Shown: positions 52,993-62,131 of the stretch, one piece after another
How positions within the stretch are numbered: the first letter of the stretch is position 1
How the letters are laid out: each line of letters starts with the position of its first letter
Assembly: GCA_029777335.1 (NCBI GenBank)
Contig: JAKOSN010000221.1
Span: 45,022-109,021 of the forward strand
Direction of reading: 5' to 3'
Length of the DNA: 64,000 nucleotides
Source: Planctomycetota bacterium
GTDB lineage: Bacteria; Planctomycetota; Planctomycetia; Gemmatales; Gemmataceae
The notes under the pieces: model-generated
The model's input: the letters and a program-made list of their open reading frames with translations, nothing else
Databases searched by the model: none
What the model was told of the DNA's origin: nothing
Position numbers and translations under genes: made by a program

Positions 52993-53496
52993 ATGAAGAA
53001 ACACGCGCACTGTTCCTACTGTGGGCATCGCTATGTCGAAGGCCAACCCTGGCCGCGTACCTGTGGCGGATGCGGGGAAATCTCCTATCTCAATCCCCTC
53101 CCCGTGGCAGTTTGTCTTGTCCCCGTTGATGGCGGGTTGCTCTGCATTCGACGCACCATCCCACCAGCGATTGGCGAACTCGCCATGCCGGGCGGCTTCA
53201 TGGATCCTGGGGAGAGCTGGCAAGAGGCGGTGGTGCGCGAATTGCGCGAGGAAACCGGTATCCACGCCACACCCGAGGAAACAAGTCTCTTTGCCGTGCA
53301 CAGCTCTTTCACCGGGCCGGATCTGCTCGTGCTCTTCGGGTTGATCAAGGAACGCCCCGCGGACATTGTTCATTCCTTCACGCCGACGAACGAGACTTCC
53401 GAGGCCGTGATTATCCGTGAAGCACAATCGCTGGCCTTTCCGTTGCACACCCAGGTTTTGCACGACTACCTGCGCGTGCGCGGAGGACGCGCCTGA
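52993..53496 (+). CDS. Nudix hydrolase with N-terminal zinc ribbon
   Basis: A 167-residue protein. Residues 7-31 form a zinc ribbon (CSYCGHRYVEG...TCGGCG). The Nudix box near 69-91 is complete (GGFMDPGESWQEAVVRELREETGI). This layout resembles NudC-like or ADP-ribose pyrophosphatase relatives that cleave nucleoside diphosphates linked to another group; the exact substrate is not readable. The stop shares one base with the next ATG, so the next gene is coupled. Confidence 0.9.
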   Translation: MKKHAHCSYCGHRYVEGQPWPRTCGGCGEISYLNPLPVAVCLVPVDGGLLCIRRTIPPAIGELAMPGGFMDPGESWQEAVVRELREETGIHATPEETSLFAVHSSFTGPDLLVLFGLIKERPADIVHSFTPTNETSEAVIIREAQSLAFPLHTQVLHDYLRVRGGRA

Positions 53497-54290
53497 TGAG
53501 CCAGGGGGAGCGCTTGCTGCGAACCATCCTGAATAACCCCGGGGAGGATGCGCCGCGCCTCGTCTATGCCGACTGGCTGGAAGAACAGGGACACCAAGAT
53601 CTCGCTGAATTCATTCGCGTGCAACTTCAGCTTGCCACACCTCTCGCCGACGCGAAGCGCCTTGTGTTGGAGGAGCGCGAGGCAGATCTCTTTCAGAGCT
53701 GTGAAGAGGTCCTCTTGCAACCACTCTGGGACTATTTCGATCCAGAGGCGTGCACCTTTCTCCCCGAACGCGGGCTCATCGCCGAGGTCACTCTCTGGGG
53801 CGAAAAAGGCGCAGAAGAGTTCGTCAGGCATCTCCCCGAGTTGTTTCTGCTCGCGCCGGTGCACACCGTTCGCCTGCATCCGGTAGGGATGCTCATGCCC
53901 TCGCTCATGCCCTGGGAAACCAAGGGCAAGCTGGAGATCGATCATCTGAACCGCGAGTTGCTCGCTGCAATTCTTGCCCACGACGACCTGACCCGGTTAC
54001 GCGAACTCGATCTGGGCGGTTCGCATGTCGAGAATCGAGGCGGAGAATCATTCGCTGTGGGGAACTATCTGGGCAACGGGGGAGCGATCCTGGTGGCGCA
54101 TGCCTCGACCCTGCGCTCCCTGCGCGCTCTGGTGCTGAGCGATAACGCCGTGAGCGAACCGGGGGTGGAAGCGCTCGCCCATTCGCCTCATCTGGAGGCA
54201 CTGGAGCACCTTGACCTGCGCTTCAACCCCCTGGGCGAGGACGGGCGCACTCGGGGCCGCAAGCGTTGGGGTGAACGCGTGCTTCTCTGA
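53496..54290 (+). CDS. TIGR02996-type protein with leucine-rich repeats
   Basis: A 264-residue protein. The N-terminal 40 residues (ERLLRTILNNPGEDAPRLVYADWLEEQGHQDLAEFIRVQ) are the Gemmata/Myxococcus TIGR02996 domain. LRR-like units near 165-245 (LTRLRELDLGGSHV, LRSLRALVLSDNAV, LEALEHLDLRFNPLG) follow. Such proteins are highly multiplied in Gemmataceae and of unknown role. The domain is one of the best taxonomic clues here. The ATG overlaps the Nudix stop by one base. Confidence 0.88.
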   Translation: MSQGERLLRTILNNPGEDAPRLVYADWLEEQGHQDLAEFIRVQLQLATPLADAKRLVLEEREADLFQSCEEVLLQPLWDYFDPEACTFLPERGLIAEVTLWGEKGAEEFVRHLPELFLLAPVHTVRLHPVGMLMPSLMPWETKGKLEIDHLNRELLAAILAHDDLTRLRELDLGGSHVENRGGESFAVGNYLGNGGAILVAHASTLRSLRALVLSDNAVSEPGVEALAHSPHLEALEHLDLRFNPLGEDGRTRGRKRWGERVLL

Positions 54291-54300
54291 CAGTCCGAGG

Positions 54301-56922
54301 TCACTCCACGAGATAGGTGAACTCGCCTTCCGGGGTAACTCCCACCTGCACCTGCGTTAACGTCTTGCCGTCTGCCATCGCGAGCAACACCCGTTTGGAA
54401 ATCTCGGGAAGGAGCGTCCCCGTCAGGATATGATCCACGTTGCGCGCCCCGCTCTCCACTTCGGTACAGCGTTTGGCGACCGTCTCCACCACCGCCGAAT
54501 CGTACTCGAAACGCACGCGTTGGTTGGCTTGCAAGCGATCGCCAATGCGACGCAACTGCAACTGCACGATCTTGCGAATCACCTCATCGCCGAGCGGAAA
54601 ATAGGGCACCACGTTCAGACGCCCAAGGAGAGCCGGCTTGAAAACCTGGAGGAGATCCTCGCGCAACTGTTCGGCGAGCTTGTCCGCCGGCGGACAGGTG
54701 TCCGGATCGGCGCAGAGTTTCATGATCTTTTCCGTGCCCACATTGGAGGTGAGCAAAATGATCGTGTTCTTGAAGTTGATCTCATTCTGACGATCGTCCT
54801 GCAGCATCCCCTTGTCGAAAACCTGGTAGAAGATATCGTGAACCGCGCGATCGGCCTTTTCAATCTCATCAAGCAGAACGATGCTGTAGGGGCGGCGCCG
54901 AACCGATTCGGTCAACACCCCGCCCTCGCCATAGCCGACCAACCCGGGCGCCGAGCCGGTCAGACGCGGAACGTTCATCTTGTCCTTGTATTCGGACATG
55001 TTGATGACCACCACGTTGCGATCCCCTCCATAGAGGATGTCCGCCAGCGCCAGCGCCGTCTCGGTCTTGCCGACCCCGCTCGGACCGACCAGCAGAAACA
55101 CCCCAATGGGCCGACGCGGATCGACCAGGTTGGCACGGGCGGTCTGAATGCGGCGCGCAATCACCTCCAGCGCCTGAGGCTGACCAATGATGCGCTCCTC
55201 CATGCGACTTTTCAGATCGAGAACGGTGCGAATTTCATCCAGAACCATTTTCCCCACGGGAATCCCGGTCCAGCCGCTAACCACCTCGGCGACCGCCTGT
55301 CGATCCACGACGGGATAGACCAGCGGGGTACGTCCCTGGACCTCGGTCAGTTCCAGGCGCAACCGATTCCACTCCGCCATCGCGCGGTTCTTGTCTGCCT
55401 CCGGCGACTTTTCGTTCTCCAGGACCGCCAGATGCTTGACGAGTTGCTCGACCAGTTTGGTCTCTTTTTCCCATTGCGCTTCCAGCTGAGTTTTGCGCTC
55501 CTCGGCGGCCTTTTTCTCCTCGGACAGTTCAGCGAGGCGAACCGAATGATCGATGCCGGTCTTGCTTTCGCGCTGGAGTATCTCGCTCTCCAGCGCGAGC
55601 AATTCGATCTCGCGACGGCAATCTTCGAGGTTGGCAGGGGTGGCGGACTGGCTGAGCGCCACGCGGGCACAGGCGGTGTCGAGCAGGCTGACCGCCTTGT
55701 CGGGAAGCTGGCGTTCGGTCACATAACGCACCGAGAGTTTGACCGCATCCTCGATCGCCTCCTCCAGCAGTCGAACCTTGTGATGTCCTTCCATCCTCTT
55801 GCTCAGGCCGCGCAACATGCGCATCGCCTTGGCGTCGTCAGGTTCCTCGACCTTGATCACCTGAAAGCGACGCTGCAGAGCGGCATCGGTTTCAAAGTAC
55901 TTCTTGTACTCATCCCAGGTCGTGGCCGCGATGGTGCGCAGTTCGCCGCGTGCCAGCGCTGGTTTGAGCAGATTGGCGGCATCCGACTGTCCGGCCTGCC
56001 CCCCGGCGCCGATCATCGTGTGGGCCTCGTCGATGAAGAGAATGATCGGTTGAAGAGAAGCCTTCACTTCCTGAATGACGGATTTAAGGCGATTCTCGAA
56101 CTCGCCCTTCACCCCGGCACCAGCCTGCAACAACCCCAGATCCAGGGTCCGCACCTGTACCCCCTTGAGCGAGGGAGGCACATCGCCCTGGGTCACGCGC
56201 AGCGCGAATCCCTCGACAACAGCAGTTTTCCCCACACCTGCCTCGCCGGTGAGGATGGGATTGTTCTGACGCCGACGCTGCAGAATATCGATCACCTGGC
56301 GGATCTCTCCATCCCGCCCGATCACGGGATCGATCTCGCCCTTGGCGGCACGTTCGGTCAGATTGGTGGTGTACTGATCGAGCGCCTTGGTGCCGACCTG
56401 CCCGTGTCCCGGGGGCGCCTGCCCGGGGGCCGCGGGAGCCTCCTCCTCGGGAGAGCCGGCCACGATCGCTTTCAGTTCCTTCAACAGCCGTTCGCCCTGG
56501 ATACGTGCCAGCTCGGTCGAGCTTAACTGGACACGCTGAAACGTTCGGTCGGTGAGCAGGATCGCCAGCAGAAAACTGGAGCGAACGCGCGGCGCCTGAT
56601 ACTCCAGCGAGCCCAGCACCCAGGCTTCGCGAATCAGGTCGAAGAGTTCGGGGGTGAACTTGGCATCGGTGCGGGTACTTCCCCGGGGAAGCTGATCGAG
56701 CGCGCTGGTCAGTTCGGCAAGGACACGAGCCTTGTCGATGTCGTACTGGCGAAAGATCCGTGTCAGATCGCTACTGGCCTCCTCGATGAGCCGAAAAAGC
56801 CAGTGTTCAATCTCGACCTCGCGATTGGTGCGGCTCACACACAGCTCAATGGCGCCCTTGAAGGCGCGCTCGCAAAACGGGTTCAGCTTGCTCAGCAGCG
56901 GGCGGGGATTAACGTAAGCCAC
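54301..56922 (-). CDS. tssH: Type VI secretion ATPase TssH (ClpV)
   Basis: An 873-residue AAA+ unfoldase that takes apart the contracted TssB/TssC sheath for reuse. An N-terminal ClpN domain (1-150) precedes two ATPase modules: Walker A GEAGVGKTA near 226 with Walker B LFIDEAH, and GPSGVGKTE near 611 with LLDEIEKAD. A coiled-coil middle (about 430-530) separates them. Start is GTG with AAGGGAGAG upstream. The position at the end of a tssE-tssF-tssG run makes it ClpV and not ClpB. It is convergent with the TIGR02996 gene, ending ten bases away. Confidence 0.95.
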   Translation of the reverse strand: MAYVNPRPLLSKLNPFCERAFKGAIELCVSRTNREVEIEHWLFRLIEEASSDLTRIFRQYDIDKARVLAELTSALDQLPRGSTRTDAKFTPELFDLIREAWVLGSLEYQAPRVRSSFLLAILLTDRTFQRVQLSSTELARIQGERLLKELKAIVAGSPEEEAPAAPGQAPPGHGQVGTKALDQYTTNLTERAAKGEIDPVIGRDGEIRQVIDILQRRRQNNPILTGEAGVGKTAVVEGFALRVTQGDVPPSLKGVQVRTLDLGLLQAGAGVKGEFENRLKSVIQEVKASLQPIILFIDEAHTMIGAGGQAGQSDAANLLKPALARGELRTIAATTWDEYKKYFETDAALQRRFQVIKVEEPDDAKAMRMLRGLSKRMEGHHKVRLLEEAIEDAVKLSVRYVTERQLPDKAVSLLDTACARVALSQSATPANLEDCRREIELLALESEILQRESKTGIDHSVRLAELSEEKKAAEERKTQLEAQWEKETKLVEQLVKHLAVLENEKSPEADKNRAMAEWNRLRLELTEVQGRTPLVYPVVDRQAVAEVVSGWTGIPVGKMVLDEIRTVLDLKSRMEERIIGQPQALEVIARRIQTARANLVDPRRPIGVFLLVGPSGVGKTETALALADILYGGDRNVVVINMSEYKDKMNVPRLTGSAPGLVGYGEGGVLTESVRRRPYSIVLLDEIEKADRAVHDIFYQVFDKGMLQDDRQNEINFKNTIILLTSNVGTEKIMKLCADPDTCPPADKLAEQLREDLLQVFKPALLGRLNVVPYFPLGDEVIRKIVQLQLRRIGDRLQANQRVRFEYDSAVVETVAKRCTEVESGARNVDHILTGTLLPEISKRVLLAMADGKTLTQVQVGVTPEGEFTYLVE

Positions 56923-56993
56923 GGCAGCTCTCCCTTGGCGGATCGCGGTTCAGCGCCCGGGCGCATGAGGGGACGATCCGGCATTGCTGGGGG

Positions 56994-58172
56994 TCACGGG
57001 TTGATCGTGTAGACTTCCACACCTTGAAACACGGCATCCTCGGCATCGCGCGAGGCACGCCGACTCAGGATCCAGCTGTTCCAGCCCAGGCGAACCCCGG
57101 GGACATAATTCTGGTTCAGTACGCATGCGGGGATTTCGCGAGCCCGGAGCACTAACTGGATGTCGAAATCGAGTTCCGGTCCAACGTAGAGTCGCATCAA
57201 CTGCACAAGGAGAAAGAAGGTTTTGCGTTGCGGGACCGTCGCCTGATCCGGCAGAAGTTCAGTGAATTGCTGCCAGGTCAAGGGCCCCACGCGCAGGCGA
57301 ATCTTGCTCTGGACTTCCCAGACCCGATCCCCTGCCACCACATTCATCCCCAGATCGTTATTCCCCCCCTCTGCCCCGAGCCGCGACTGATTGGAGGGGT
57401 CCAGGCGCAACCACTGTCCGGCGAACTGTTGCACCTTGACCATCAGGCCGAAGTAATCGCGCAGCAGCCCCTCCAGGCCAATCGCCGAGCGCGGACGCTG
57501 GGCGAGCAACCCTGAGTAGTGCAGCAAGGCCAGATCTTCGATACGCGCAAGGATTCGCCGAGGTCGGGGTGGGTCCACCTGGCCAGGAACAGAGACACTC
57601 AGCCGATGACGGAGTGGTGTCATTCCCATGCCGATCAGACAGAGGAGGATCTGCGTGATCGGGTCGGGCGGCGGCTTCTGCATAATCGCCCGGACCGTGG
57701 GGACAACCGCCTCGCCACTCTCGTAAGCAACCGGCAGACGATATTTTTCCCAGGCGCGATAGAAGAGCGAGATGAGCCGATGGTGAAAGATATCGAGCCA
57801 GGAGCGCAGGGCCGAGCGCTCCTCGCCGCGTTGCTCGCGCTGAAGACGGATCAGTAACTCGGTGTAATGCTGGGGCAAAACCCCGCTCGGGCCGATCAAT
57901 CCCATGAAGGTGACGCGCAGAATCGGCGTGGGGAGATAGCTGGAAGGCGGAAGCAATTCATAGATCTGGCTGGCGGGAAAGTTAAGCGAAAGGTGGGCAC
58001 GTACTCGCACGGACTCATCGCGCAGCAGGACGGCATGCCCGATCGGCCGTTTGGTCGTATCAAGGCGCGTGAGCAGCCGGACCGCCTGAAAGAAGTCAAA
58101 GCAGTAGGCCTCGGTGTACAACTTCCGCATCACCGAGCGTGGCGGACCAAGACGATCGTCGATTTCGCTCAT
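56994..58172 (-). CDS. tssG: Type VI secretion baseplate protein TssG
   Basis: A 392-residue TssG (ImpH) of the baseplate wedge. FDFFQAVRLLTR near the N-terminus, FMGLIGPSGVLPQHYTELLIRL (near 95-115), FLDIFHHRLISLFYRAWEKYR-type residues, and GPLTWQQFTELLPDQ near 310 are family hallmarks. The ATG overlaps the tssF stop by four bases (ATGA). It forms the wedge with TssF, TssE and TssK; tssK is outside the window. Confidence 0.94.
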   Translation of the reverse strand: MSEIDDRLGPPRSVMRKLYTEAYCFDFFQAVRLLTRLDTTKRPIGHAVLLRDESVRVRAHLSLNFPASQIYELLPPSSYLPTPILRVTFMGLIGPSGVLPQHYTELLIRLQREQRGEERSALRSWLDIFHHRLISLFYRAWEKYRLPVAYESGEAVVPTVRAIMQKPPPDPITQILLCLIGMGMTPLRHRLSVSVPGQVDPPRPRRILARIEDLALLHYSGLLAQRPRSAIGLEGLLRDYFGLMVKVQQFAGQWLRLDPSNQSRLGAEGGNNDLGMNVVAGDRVWEVQSKIRLRVGPLTWQQFTELLPDQATVPQRKTFFLLVQLMRLYVGPELDFDIQLVLRAREIPACVLNQNYVPGVRLGWNSWILSRRASRDAEDAVFQGVEVYTINP

Positions 58173-60022
58173 AGCAGCGGCTGCTCCCCCGCACGGGGTG
58201 CCCATTTTTTCAGAATGCCTTCACTCTGTTGAATCCGAGCGACCAGCTGACTGAAGGAGTTGATGGAGACATAAAGTCCCAGGAATCGTTCCAGCACGCT
58301 CGCAAAGAGGTAGACTCCGGTGCCGATGTATTTTTGTTCGTCGAACTCGAGGGTGACTTCCGCCCCGCGACAAAATCCGCTGGCAGTATTTGCTCCGGTG
58401 CGGCCAACCACCTGGCGAACATTCACGGCGGTGATGCCTTCGATCAGATTGCGCGTGACGGCGGCCAGTTGCGGCGCCGCCTGGGGATCGGAGAAATCGT
58501 ACAGGCTCAGCATCTCCTGCAGTGCCGCCCTCCCCTCCACGGGATCGGTGAGGGACAGATGATTCAACGAGAGATGCGAAATCAACCGCCAGTATGCACC
58601 GCGGCGCAGGGGAGGGCGCAGGGTGGAGGTCGGCGTGCGCACACAACGCAACCGTTGCAACGGCGCGGCCCCCTCCAGCTCGAACCGCAAGGTTTCTCCG
58701 GTCTGGGCCAGTTTGGTGGGGAGATCCCGATTCGTGCACAGGGTGCGCACAACGAGGGTGGAGACCGCCGGTTCGCGCGGGTTGAAATCCAGGTCGGTCA
58801 GATGGAGCGTGATCTCGGTCCCTCGATCTTCCACTCCGCCTGGGTGGCGTGAGGCGTACCAGAATACGCGTTGATGTTCGCGCGCGGTGCCGTGGTGAAA
58901 CGAATAAAACGGTTGATACTCGGTAACGGCGTTGGTCTCTCCGTTGATACTCGCGACATTTTCGATCTGGTAAACCTCCATCCCGAGCGGATGGGTCACA
59001 TCGGGCATGACGGGATATTCGTAGCGTGTCTGGGTCAGCGCGATCGGCTCCGCGGTTTGCTCGAAGAGATTGATCACCGGAGTGCAGCCCTGCAGGAAGG
59101 TGCCGGTTTCCACCACCTGCTCCAGAGCGGGTTGCGCACGGTTGAGAAAGAGCACAAATTCACAACGACGCTGACACCCCGTTTCCTGCAGGCGTCGCCA
59201 CCCGCCCAGGTCGACGAACTGAAACTTGCTGGGAAAGGCGAAAAACTCCGTGAGCAGTCGATAGCCCAGAAACGATTGATTGGGATAAGGGAGCAACCCT
59301 TCGGAACGCTCAAAGCCCACAGGAAAGAGACAGTGCTCGGGTTTAAGCACGACCGCTTCGGGTGAGCGGGCGCTATCCAGCGGACGAATGTGCACCTGGG
59401 TGACCTGGTTGAAAATCAACTCATAAAGCGCGCTGATGGCGGTATCCTCGCCATTGAGATAGAGCCGTAGCTTTTCCAGGCTCAGCGCGGTGAAGGGCAA
59501 GCTGCTCTGACACTCGAATTCCAGGCGGAGCGCCGCTGCCGTGCGTGGCGGAGGTTTGAAGTTGGGTGGGAACGGCGGGCGGAGCAGACGAGCGCTCTTG
59601 AGGGCGACAGGCCAGAGCGTAACGGGGTAGCCCGTGCGATACGTGCAGCGCAGGTTGCGAACCGGGTTGGTGCGCAGGATGCTGTGTTGCTTGATCAGAA
59701 AGCCATCGGGGAGTTCGCCCACCAGGGGATCGAGTTCAAACTGCACGATCGCCACGGAGGGGACGGGCGCGAGGTAATGCGGATAGAGCACACTCAGCAG
59801 GGCGTCTGTCAATTCGGGAAATTCGTCGTCGATCTTGTGATGCACCCGAGCCGTGAGCAGGGCGAACCCTTCGAGCAGGCGTTCGACATGAGGATCGAGA
59901 CTGGCATTGGGTTCCAGCAGCAGGCGTCCTGCGACAGCAGGATACTGGCGGGCGAATTCCTGAGTGAGCTGGCGCAAAAAACTCAGCTCACGCTGGTAAT
60001 ACGGATAGAGCGTTTCACTCAT
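58169..60022 (-). CDS. tssF: Type VI secretion baseplate protein TssF
   Basis: A 617-residue TssF (ImpG). YYQRELSFLRQLTQEFARQYPAVAGRL, PHVERLLEGFALLTARVHHKIDDEFPELTDALLSVLYPHYLAPVPS is the diagnostic N-terminus. Length is normal for the family. The gene starts two bases after the tssE stop and overlaps tssG by four bases, so all three are translationally coupled. Confidence 0.96.
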   Translation of the reverse strand: MSETLYPYYQRELSFLRQLTQEFARQYPAVAGRLLLEPNASLDPHVERLLEGFALLTARVHHKIDDEFPELTDALLSVLYPHYLAPVPSVAIVQFELDPLVGELPDGFLIKQHSILRTNPVRNLRCTYRTGYPVTLWPVALKSARLLRPPFPPNFKPPPRTAAALRLEFECQSSLPFTALSLEKLRLYLNGEDTAISALYELIFNQVTQVHIRPLDSARSPEAVVLKPEHCLFPVGFERSEGLLPYPNQSFLGYRLLTEFFAFPSKFQFVDLGGWRRLQETGCQRRCEFVLFLNRAQPALEQVVETGTFLQGCTPVINLFEQTAEPIALTQTRYEYPVMPDVTHPLGMEVYQIENVASINGETNAVTEYQPFYSFHHGTAREHQRVFWYASRHPGGVEDRGTEITLHLTDLDFNPREPAVSTLVVRTLCTNRDLPTKLAQTGETLRFELEGAAPLQRLRCVRTPTSTLRPPLRRGAYWRLISHLSLNHLSLTDPVEGRAALQEMLSLYDFSDPQAAPQLAAVTRNLIEGITAVNVRQVVGRTGANTASGFCRGAEVTLEFDEQKYIGTGVYLFASVLERFLGLYVSINSFSQLVARIQQSEGILKKWAPRAGEQPLL

Positions 60023-60023
60023 G

Positions 60024-60506
60024 TCAACTGCTGGGGTCCTTGATCGAGTAGTGTCCCGTGGTCAACTCCAACAAGGTTTCAAAGGCCACGTCGGGAGCGG
60101 GGTCGAGGCGAAGGCGGGCATCCACCCGGTAACGCAGGATGGTTTCCTTGCCCCCGTCCTCCTCAATCAAATGCGCCCGCACTTCCTGCAAGCGCGGTTC
60201 AAACAGTTCGATGATCGTTTCCAGAATCCGACAGATGTCCTGCCGCTGCTGGGTGGTAAAGGCAGGGAGACTGCTCAGGTCGGGAAGTCCGTAGATGACA
60301 ATGGAACGCATCACGTCGGGGTAGTGAACCGCGGAGGGATAAAAGGCCTGGCGCGTATTCAACAACCATTCCAGATCGCGTTTGACCACTGCCATGACCT
60401 GCTCAGGACCATAACCAGGGCGGAACGCCGTTCCTCCCGCTTCCGGATCGATCATACGATCCAGAAGGGAGGGCATCAAACCCATATCCAGCGGGACTCG
60501 TCCCAT
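60024..60506 (-). CDS. tssE: Type VI secretion baseplate protein TssE (gp25-like)
   Basis: A 160-residue gp25-like lysozyme-fold baseplate protein without lysozyme activity. PSLLDRMID, VKRDLEWLLNTRQAFYP and SIVIYGLPDLSS (near 85) are the GPW/gp25 motifs, and LRYRVDARLRL is the conserved C-terminal strand. It nucleates sheath assembly. The gene lies 25 bases after the methyltransferase. Confidence 0.93.
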   Translation of the reverse strand: MGRVPLDMGLMPSLLDRMIDPEAGGTAFRPGYGPEQVMAVVKRDLEWLLNTRQAFYPSAVHYPDVMRSIVIYGLPDLSSLPAFTTQQRQDICRILETIIELFEPRLQEVRAHLIEEDGGKETILRYRVDARLRLDPAPDVAFETLLELTTGHYSIKDPSS

Positions 60507-60531
60507 CCTGTCTCCTCGTGGGCGTCTCGAG

Positions 60532-62109
60532 TCAACTGGCCAGCAAGGAGCTGGCGACCAGGCGGATCAGCCCTTCGCGAAGCCATTGCTGCAGGACCAG
60601 GCGCAGGGTGGCCTCGTCACGGAGCACCTTCCCCTCGTACTGCACATCGAAAATGCCTTGCTGAGCCAGCACCAGGAGTTTCTCCACCAGCTGGGGTTGC
60701 TCGTACTCGCCGGTCAGCATGGGCAACAGGACGCAATCGAATCCCTTGAGAGGAACCACCTGATTGCGCAGGTTGGTCACACGAGTGATGCCGTTCGCCG
60801 CTTGCAGCCGGGCCAGCGGACTGGCGACCGGCCGTTCGCTGATCTGTTGCACATCCGAAGGGGGTCGCAGACGAAAATCCACCAGATGTGATTGATAACA
60901 GCGGAGCAGAGCCTCGGCCAGTCCCTGCGTGATGGGATCGCCTCGTTCGGTGATGGGCGGAGGCTCCGGCATGCGGGCCCGCACGGCAGAGCAAAGGTCC
61001 GGAAAGGCCAGAAAGCGCGGTCGCTGTTCAGACAGGATGTACAAGGCAACCTTCACCAGCGGATGAGCGGTCGACAGCGTTACCCCCGTGCGCGTTTCAA
61101 AGTCCACCGGTGCCGCGGAAAAGAGATCGGGATTCTCTGTCTTTGGCTGAGCTACCGAATTCACATGAAGGCGACCGATCGTCAGCAGCCCCGGCTGACG
61201 AGGCAAGCGGACCTCACGATGACAGACGAGAGTACGTCGGAACGGACGCCCGGCGAGAAAGTCGAGGTATTGCTCCAGATCGATCAGATCGTGCGAAAAG
61301 CCTTGCAAGGTGGCCAGCGACTCAGGGGACAGAATCCCCGGAATCGGATGGGGTTCCGCCTCGCCGACATATTGCAGCCCATGCGGTTGCAAGCGAGCAG
61401 CGAACTGGTGAAAGTAAAGCGGTTCGTTATACTCTTCGAGATGCTCGTGGTAGAGGTAGCTGTCGGCCTCGGGGCGCAACAGCTGGATTTCTTCCTTGAG
61501 CACCCGGGCATAATAGAAATCGGGATGAGGCAAGGTCTGGTCGATGTAATCCAGAAGAGCTCGCCCGGCCTGCACCATCTCCAGCGGCTGCTCCAGGCGG
61601 CGCACATGAAAGCGCATCATGTCGCGCAACAGCCCGCGAAAATGCCAACCAGGATAGGTATTATAGCTAATATAACCGATCCCTTGAGGCGAGAGAAGTT
61701 CTGCCATCAACTGGAGGATCTTCTCCTGCACCACCGGAGGCACCCAGGAGTAGACCCCGTGGCAAATGATGTAGTCAAAGGTGCCAAGCGAGCGATCCAG
61801 TTCGAGAATATTCTCCGCACGCAGTTGCACTCGGTTTAACCCAAGGGTCTGGCGAATCTGCTCGCCCCGTTCGATTTGACGCGGTGACAGATCGATGCCA
61901 ACACATTCGCTCTGCGGCAAGGTGACCGCCACGGCCATCAGGTTACTCCCTGCCGCACAGCCGAGTTCAAGGATCCGGCATTGTTGTGTATCCGGCGGTT
62001 GCAACCCCATCAGGGCGCCGACTGTGGCGAGGTTGTCCGGATGAGCCACCCCGAAAACTCGATCGGCGTAGGGCAACTCATCGTAACTTCGCGCGAGGTC
62101 GGCGGTCAT
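60532..62109 (-). CDS. SAM-dependent methyltransferase with methyltransferase-regulatory domain, inside the T6SS operon
   Basis: A 525-residue protein. Residues about 40-160 are a class I methyltransferase with motif I ILELGCAAGSN near 46, then CVGIDLSPRQIE and FDYIICHGVYSWVP. Residues about 205-310 are a methyltransferase-regulatory-like domain (LLRPEADSYLYHEHLEEYNEPLYFHQFA). The C-terminal 200 residues resemble the companion domain seen in predicted protein-lysine methyltransferases (PKMT). GGAGG is eight bases before the ATG; a longer frame upstream is not family-like. Spacing of 22 and 25 bases to its neighbours shows co-expression with the secretion genes. It may modify a secretion component or effector; no target is known. 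Confidence 0.85.
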   Translation of the reverse strand: MTADLARSYDELPYADRVFGVAHPDNLATVGALMGLQPPDTQQCRILELGCAAGSNLMAVAVTLPQSECVGIDLSPRQIERGEQIRQTLGLNRVQLRAENILELDRSLGTFDYIICHGVYSWVPPVVQEKILQLMAELLSPQGIGYISYNTYPGWHFRGLLRDMMRFHVRRLEQPLEMVQAGRALLDYIDQTLPHPDFYYARVLKEEIQLLRPEADSYLYHEHLEEYNEPLYFHQFAARLQPHGLQYVGEAEPHPIPGILSPESLATLQGFSHDLIDLEQYLDFLAGRPFRRTLVCHREVRLPRQPGLLTIGRLHVNSVAQPKTENPDLFSAAPVDFETRTGVTLSTAHPLVKVALYILSEQRPRFLAFPDLCSAVRARMPEPPPITERGDPITQGLAEALLRCYQSHLVDFRLRPPSDVQQISERPVASPLARLQAANGITRVTNLRNQVVPLKGFDCVLLPMLTGEYEQPQLVEKLLVLAQQGIFDVQYEGKVLRDEATLRLVLQQWLREGLIRLVASSLLAS

Positions 62110-62131
62110 CGTTCGGTCCTCCAGGATAATC

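Noticed and set aside
54430..56526. A 698-codon open frame on the plus strand
   Set aside because: It is antisense to clpV, which has clear AAA+ motifs; the frame is open only because of high GC and codon bias.
56953..56964. GC-only 12-base palindrome between tssG and tssH as an operator
   Set aside because: GCGCCCGGGCGC is likely by chance in such GC-rich DNA and no promoter is visible beside it.
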